Origin: Morchella semilibera
Taxonomy: Eukaryota > Ascomycota > Pezizomycetes > Pezizales > Morchellaceae
Length of the DNA stretch: 64,000 bases
Assembly (NCBI GenBank): GCA_009192285.1
Contig: WBVU01000004.1
Coordinates: forward strand, 744,001-808,000
Reading direction: 5' to 3'
A program made the position numbers and the translations under genes. Positions 61,456 to 64,000 of this stretch are shown piece after piece (position 1 is the first letter of the stretch; each line of letters starts with the position of its first letter). The notes beneath the pieces were generated by a model that saw nothing but the letters and a program-made list of their open reading frames with translations, was not told the DNA's origin and ran no database searches.

Positions 61456-64000
61456 GTGAGCGGAGTGAGTGTAGCAGAGCCAGAGGCGTAGCGGCGGGGT
61501 GGCTTGTCCACCGAACGCGGAACGCGAGGCGTATATTTAAGATTTCAGGACGAATATCTCAGCACGTTCCGGGGCCGGGGGAGCCCGGAACGCTGCAGTT
61601 CTGCATTCGCGGAACATTGACACAGAGATGTGGCGTAGGGTTAAGCCCCATGTTTTCAAGCCAAGAAGTATGGTCGGATCCGCTAAGCATGTCGGAGGAG
61701 GTGCGAGATAACTAATGGAGGGTATATACAGTTGCTACTGTATGTACCAGAGGTTTTATCCTACGGGAAATCTTTCAACTTAGAGGCTCGTTGTAGACGC
61801 AGTGGGGACATTGTACTAGGTGGTGTATGATGCACGAGCGAGCGGTGCTTGGCCTGGTAATGTGCTGCTTTGGTTTATTGCATCTTCTGTCTATCTCAGG
61901 AGTTGGAAGCTCGAGCCTTTAGTAATCTTGTCTTGTAGGCGACACTGTATTGGTGTCTGAAGTTTCGCTTGAGGAAGATTCTGCCTGGGGGTATCCTGCC
62001 CCTTGTTAGATAGTTTTCTCCCTTTATATTATCCAAAGGTTAAAGATATAGATGTTTGGGGAGGGCACAACCCTATCACTTCCGTTGGCAAGACCCATAG
62101 ATTGGGTGAAAGCCTTCCACTCTTCCCGTTTAGAAATCACTTGGCTTGGATGGATATGCTTGAGAGATACTTGAGTTATGGTGATTCAGTAGTAGTAGTG
62201 TAGTGTTGGTGTCCTCGTGTTGGTGAGGGTTGGAGTGGTCAACTACCCGCAGTGCGGCTGTCTCAAGAGGGTTTAGGTTTCTCCCGGAATTATACCCTAT
62301 TAACTAACCCTCGGGGTTAGCCTCCTGGTGTCTCATCTAAACCTTATTCAGTAACCCCTGATCCTACTCATAGGCAATCACTCGCCATAAGCGGTCGCTT
62401 GATGGGAAAACGAGACGGGTACATACGTACGTCACTTTGTGTCCGATCCAAGGGCATAAAGCAACTTATAATTAGTACCTGAACCCCACAATCTATTCAA
62501 TCTTAATCCAACAATCCCGGGGGTCACATGAAAACCGGGTGCAATAGGAGCACATTGTTTGCTTCTGAACGATTGGGGGCGAAGAAGCATCATCTCGGAA
62601 CGGATGAGCCTGCGCCTCCGCCCCGAGAGATGAAGGGGATGACATGTGCTGGTGAGAACAAAGGGGTCCTGCTTCGTTGCAGAGGACAGTATGAAAGATG
62701 TTTCCCTAATGGTAGGTACATGTATGTATTGTATTTAGACGGTATGGCAATCCAACCAATAGGCTAACGTGGGGTAAAATAATAGCTGCTGGATGTTCTA
62801 AACGTGTAGTTGCAGGGTCTACCAGCAACATACCCGCATTTCGCACCTGGCAGCTTAGAAAGGCCTCACTCAGTTTTTACTGCCCAAACAGTTGGATACA
62901 GTCATCGTTCCTTGTCGTCTCCCCTCACGGATATTCGCATGGCCCCCCCCCCCGTATGTAACTATCGAGCTCATTTAAGGATGAGGGGCAGGCAAACAAG
63001 CTCTGGAGCTCTGGAGCTCAGGAGCTCAAGCTCCGCCCCAAGGCAATTAATGTACCACTGCATGCATATCCAACCCGGAGATAATTTTCTGGGGCATTTT
63101 TTAGACAAACGGGACCCCCTAAGAGGACTTCCGGGTTATCGTTGGAGAGTGAGATTCTCAATAAGCCCGTGTGAGGCAGCAGCAGCGGGTGGACGAGACG
63201 CTCCAAGTTGCCAAGGCTAGGGTAAGGTATCACAGGGCTAGAAGGTTAACGAGCAGACCAGCGCAAACAGGATCAAAACTCGACGACGCGTAACTAATAA
63301 AGTTTTTCGGAACGCGGCTTCGAGAGCAAATGTCTTTTGAGGAGAGTGCTAGCCTCTCTTTAGACTTCAATAAAGTGCCTGGTGGGGGTTTCTCGGTAGA
63401 TCACTCAAGGGTGAATGGAAGTCGAATTACACAGCGGTCAGAAGGGGGGGGGGGGGGGTTCAGATATTTACTACCGCACCTACAGATCTAGAGGAAAGAG
63501 GGTGGATGGAAGGATGAGTCGAGTCGGAGGTAACAAACAGTCCCGAGACAGCCGGGTGGCCGAACCAGCAATCGCTGGCGAGAAACCTGGATGGCACCGG
63601 GTCTTCTCGGAGGACCGGAGGAAATTTGCTCCACTGCGGTTACAGAGAAAAAAATGTCCACGGGACCGACCCCCGTTCGGATCTGCCCTTGAGGGCTTAT
63701 CAGATTTTTTTTTAAAAAAAAAACACACACTACTATTCCTCTTTGGATTGGTTACTGCGATCCAGAAGCATGAAGACGAAGGAGGAATTTATTACTGATT
63801 AGTCTACAATATTTGAGGAGCCTTGCTAGGGAGGATCAAAGAGTTACATACATGATCATCACCCTCCGGAATATTCTCTTGAGACGTGGGGAGTTAACAA
63901 TATTTGGGCTTACAATGTTATATTTACAGTATGCAGACCCAGCCCGGCCCGGGAACCTCTCGCACGTTACGAGTATAATGAAGTGAGAGATCAGAGAGAA
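61456..64000. other. Right-edge spacer
   Basis: No gene is supported. Contents: bipartite motif 62368-62384, TACATGTA 62717-62724, a C-run near 62943 and a G-run near 63446. Open frames such as 62810-63220 and 63415-63798 show no family features. Confidence 0.45.

Overview
The window is nuclear DNA of a filamentous ascomycete (Pezizomycotina). It has short introns of about 46-110 nt with CTAAC/CTAAT-like branch sites, and fungal forms of ATP25, Git3-type receptor, SEC53, SCC2, DCS1-like DcpS, YUH1-like UCH and a GH125 mannosidase. The 2-5.6 kb gene-poor spacers and long homopolymers would suit a Pezizomycetes-like genome, but that placement is an inference. No bacterial operon, CRISPR array, rRNA or convincing tRNA was seen.

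Layout from left to right: a very large secreted, probably GPI-anchored, repeat-built cell-wall protein (+, 1019-7384); a spacer with a 195-bp MITE; a 4E-T-like eIF4E-binding protein (-, 10188-12911) divergent from a HIT zinc-finger protein (+, 13831-14410); a UBL3-like ubiquitin-fold protein (-, 16352-17382); DcpS (-, 22943-24079) divergent from ATP25 (+, 24902-27448); the cohesin loader SCC2 (+, 32596-38947); a UCH deubiquitinase (-, 44344-45258) divergent from a Git3/GPR1-type receptor (+, 47630-49514); phosphomannomutase SEC53 (-, 55108-56132); a type II membrane GH125 mannosidase (-, 57534-59537); and a small, probably mitochondrial, protein of unknown family (+, 60993-61455).

The genes are mostly independent housekeeping genes. 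Two loose themes appear: mRNA fate and translation (4E-T-like, DcpS, HIT finger) and mannose/cell-wall biology (SEC53 supplies mannose-1-phosphate, GH125 trims mannose, and the GPI-anchored wall protein is a likely glycan carrier). No biosynthetic cluster, defence system or large mobile element was recognised.

The most unexpected signals lie in the spacers. One is a bipartite motif, TCAY-N5-ATCACTCG, with 11 exact copies on both strands. The other is the palindrome TACATGTA, with 22 copies against about one expected. Four host genes also need a one-base shift of reading frame, which could reflect base errors in this homopolymer-rich sequence or something biological.
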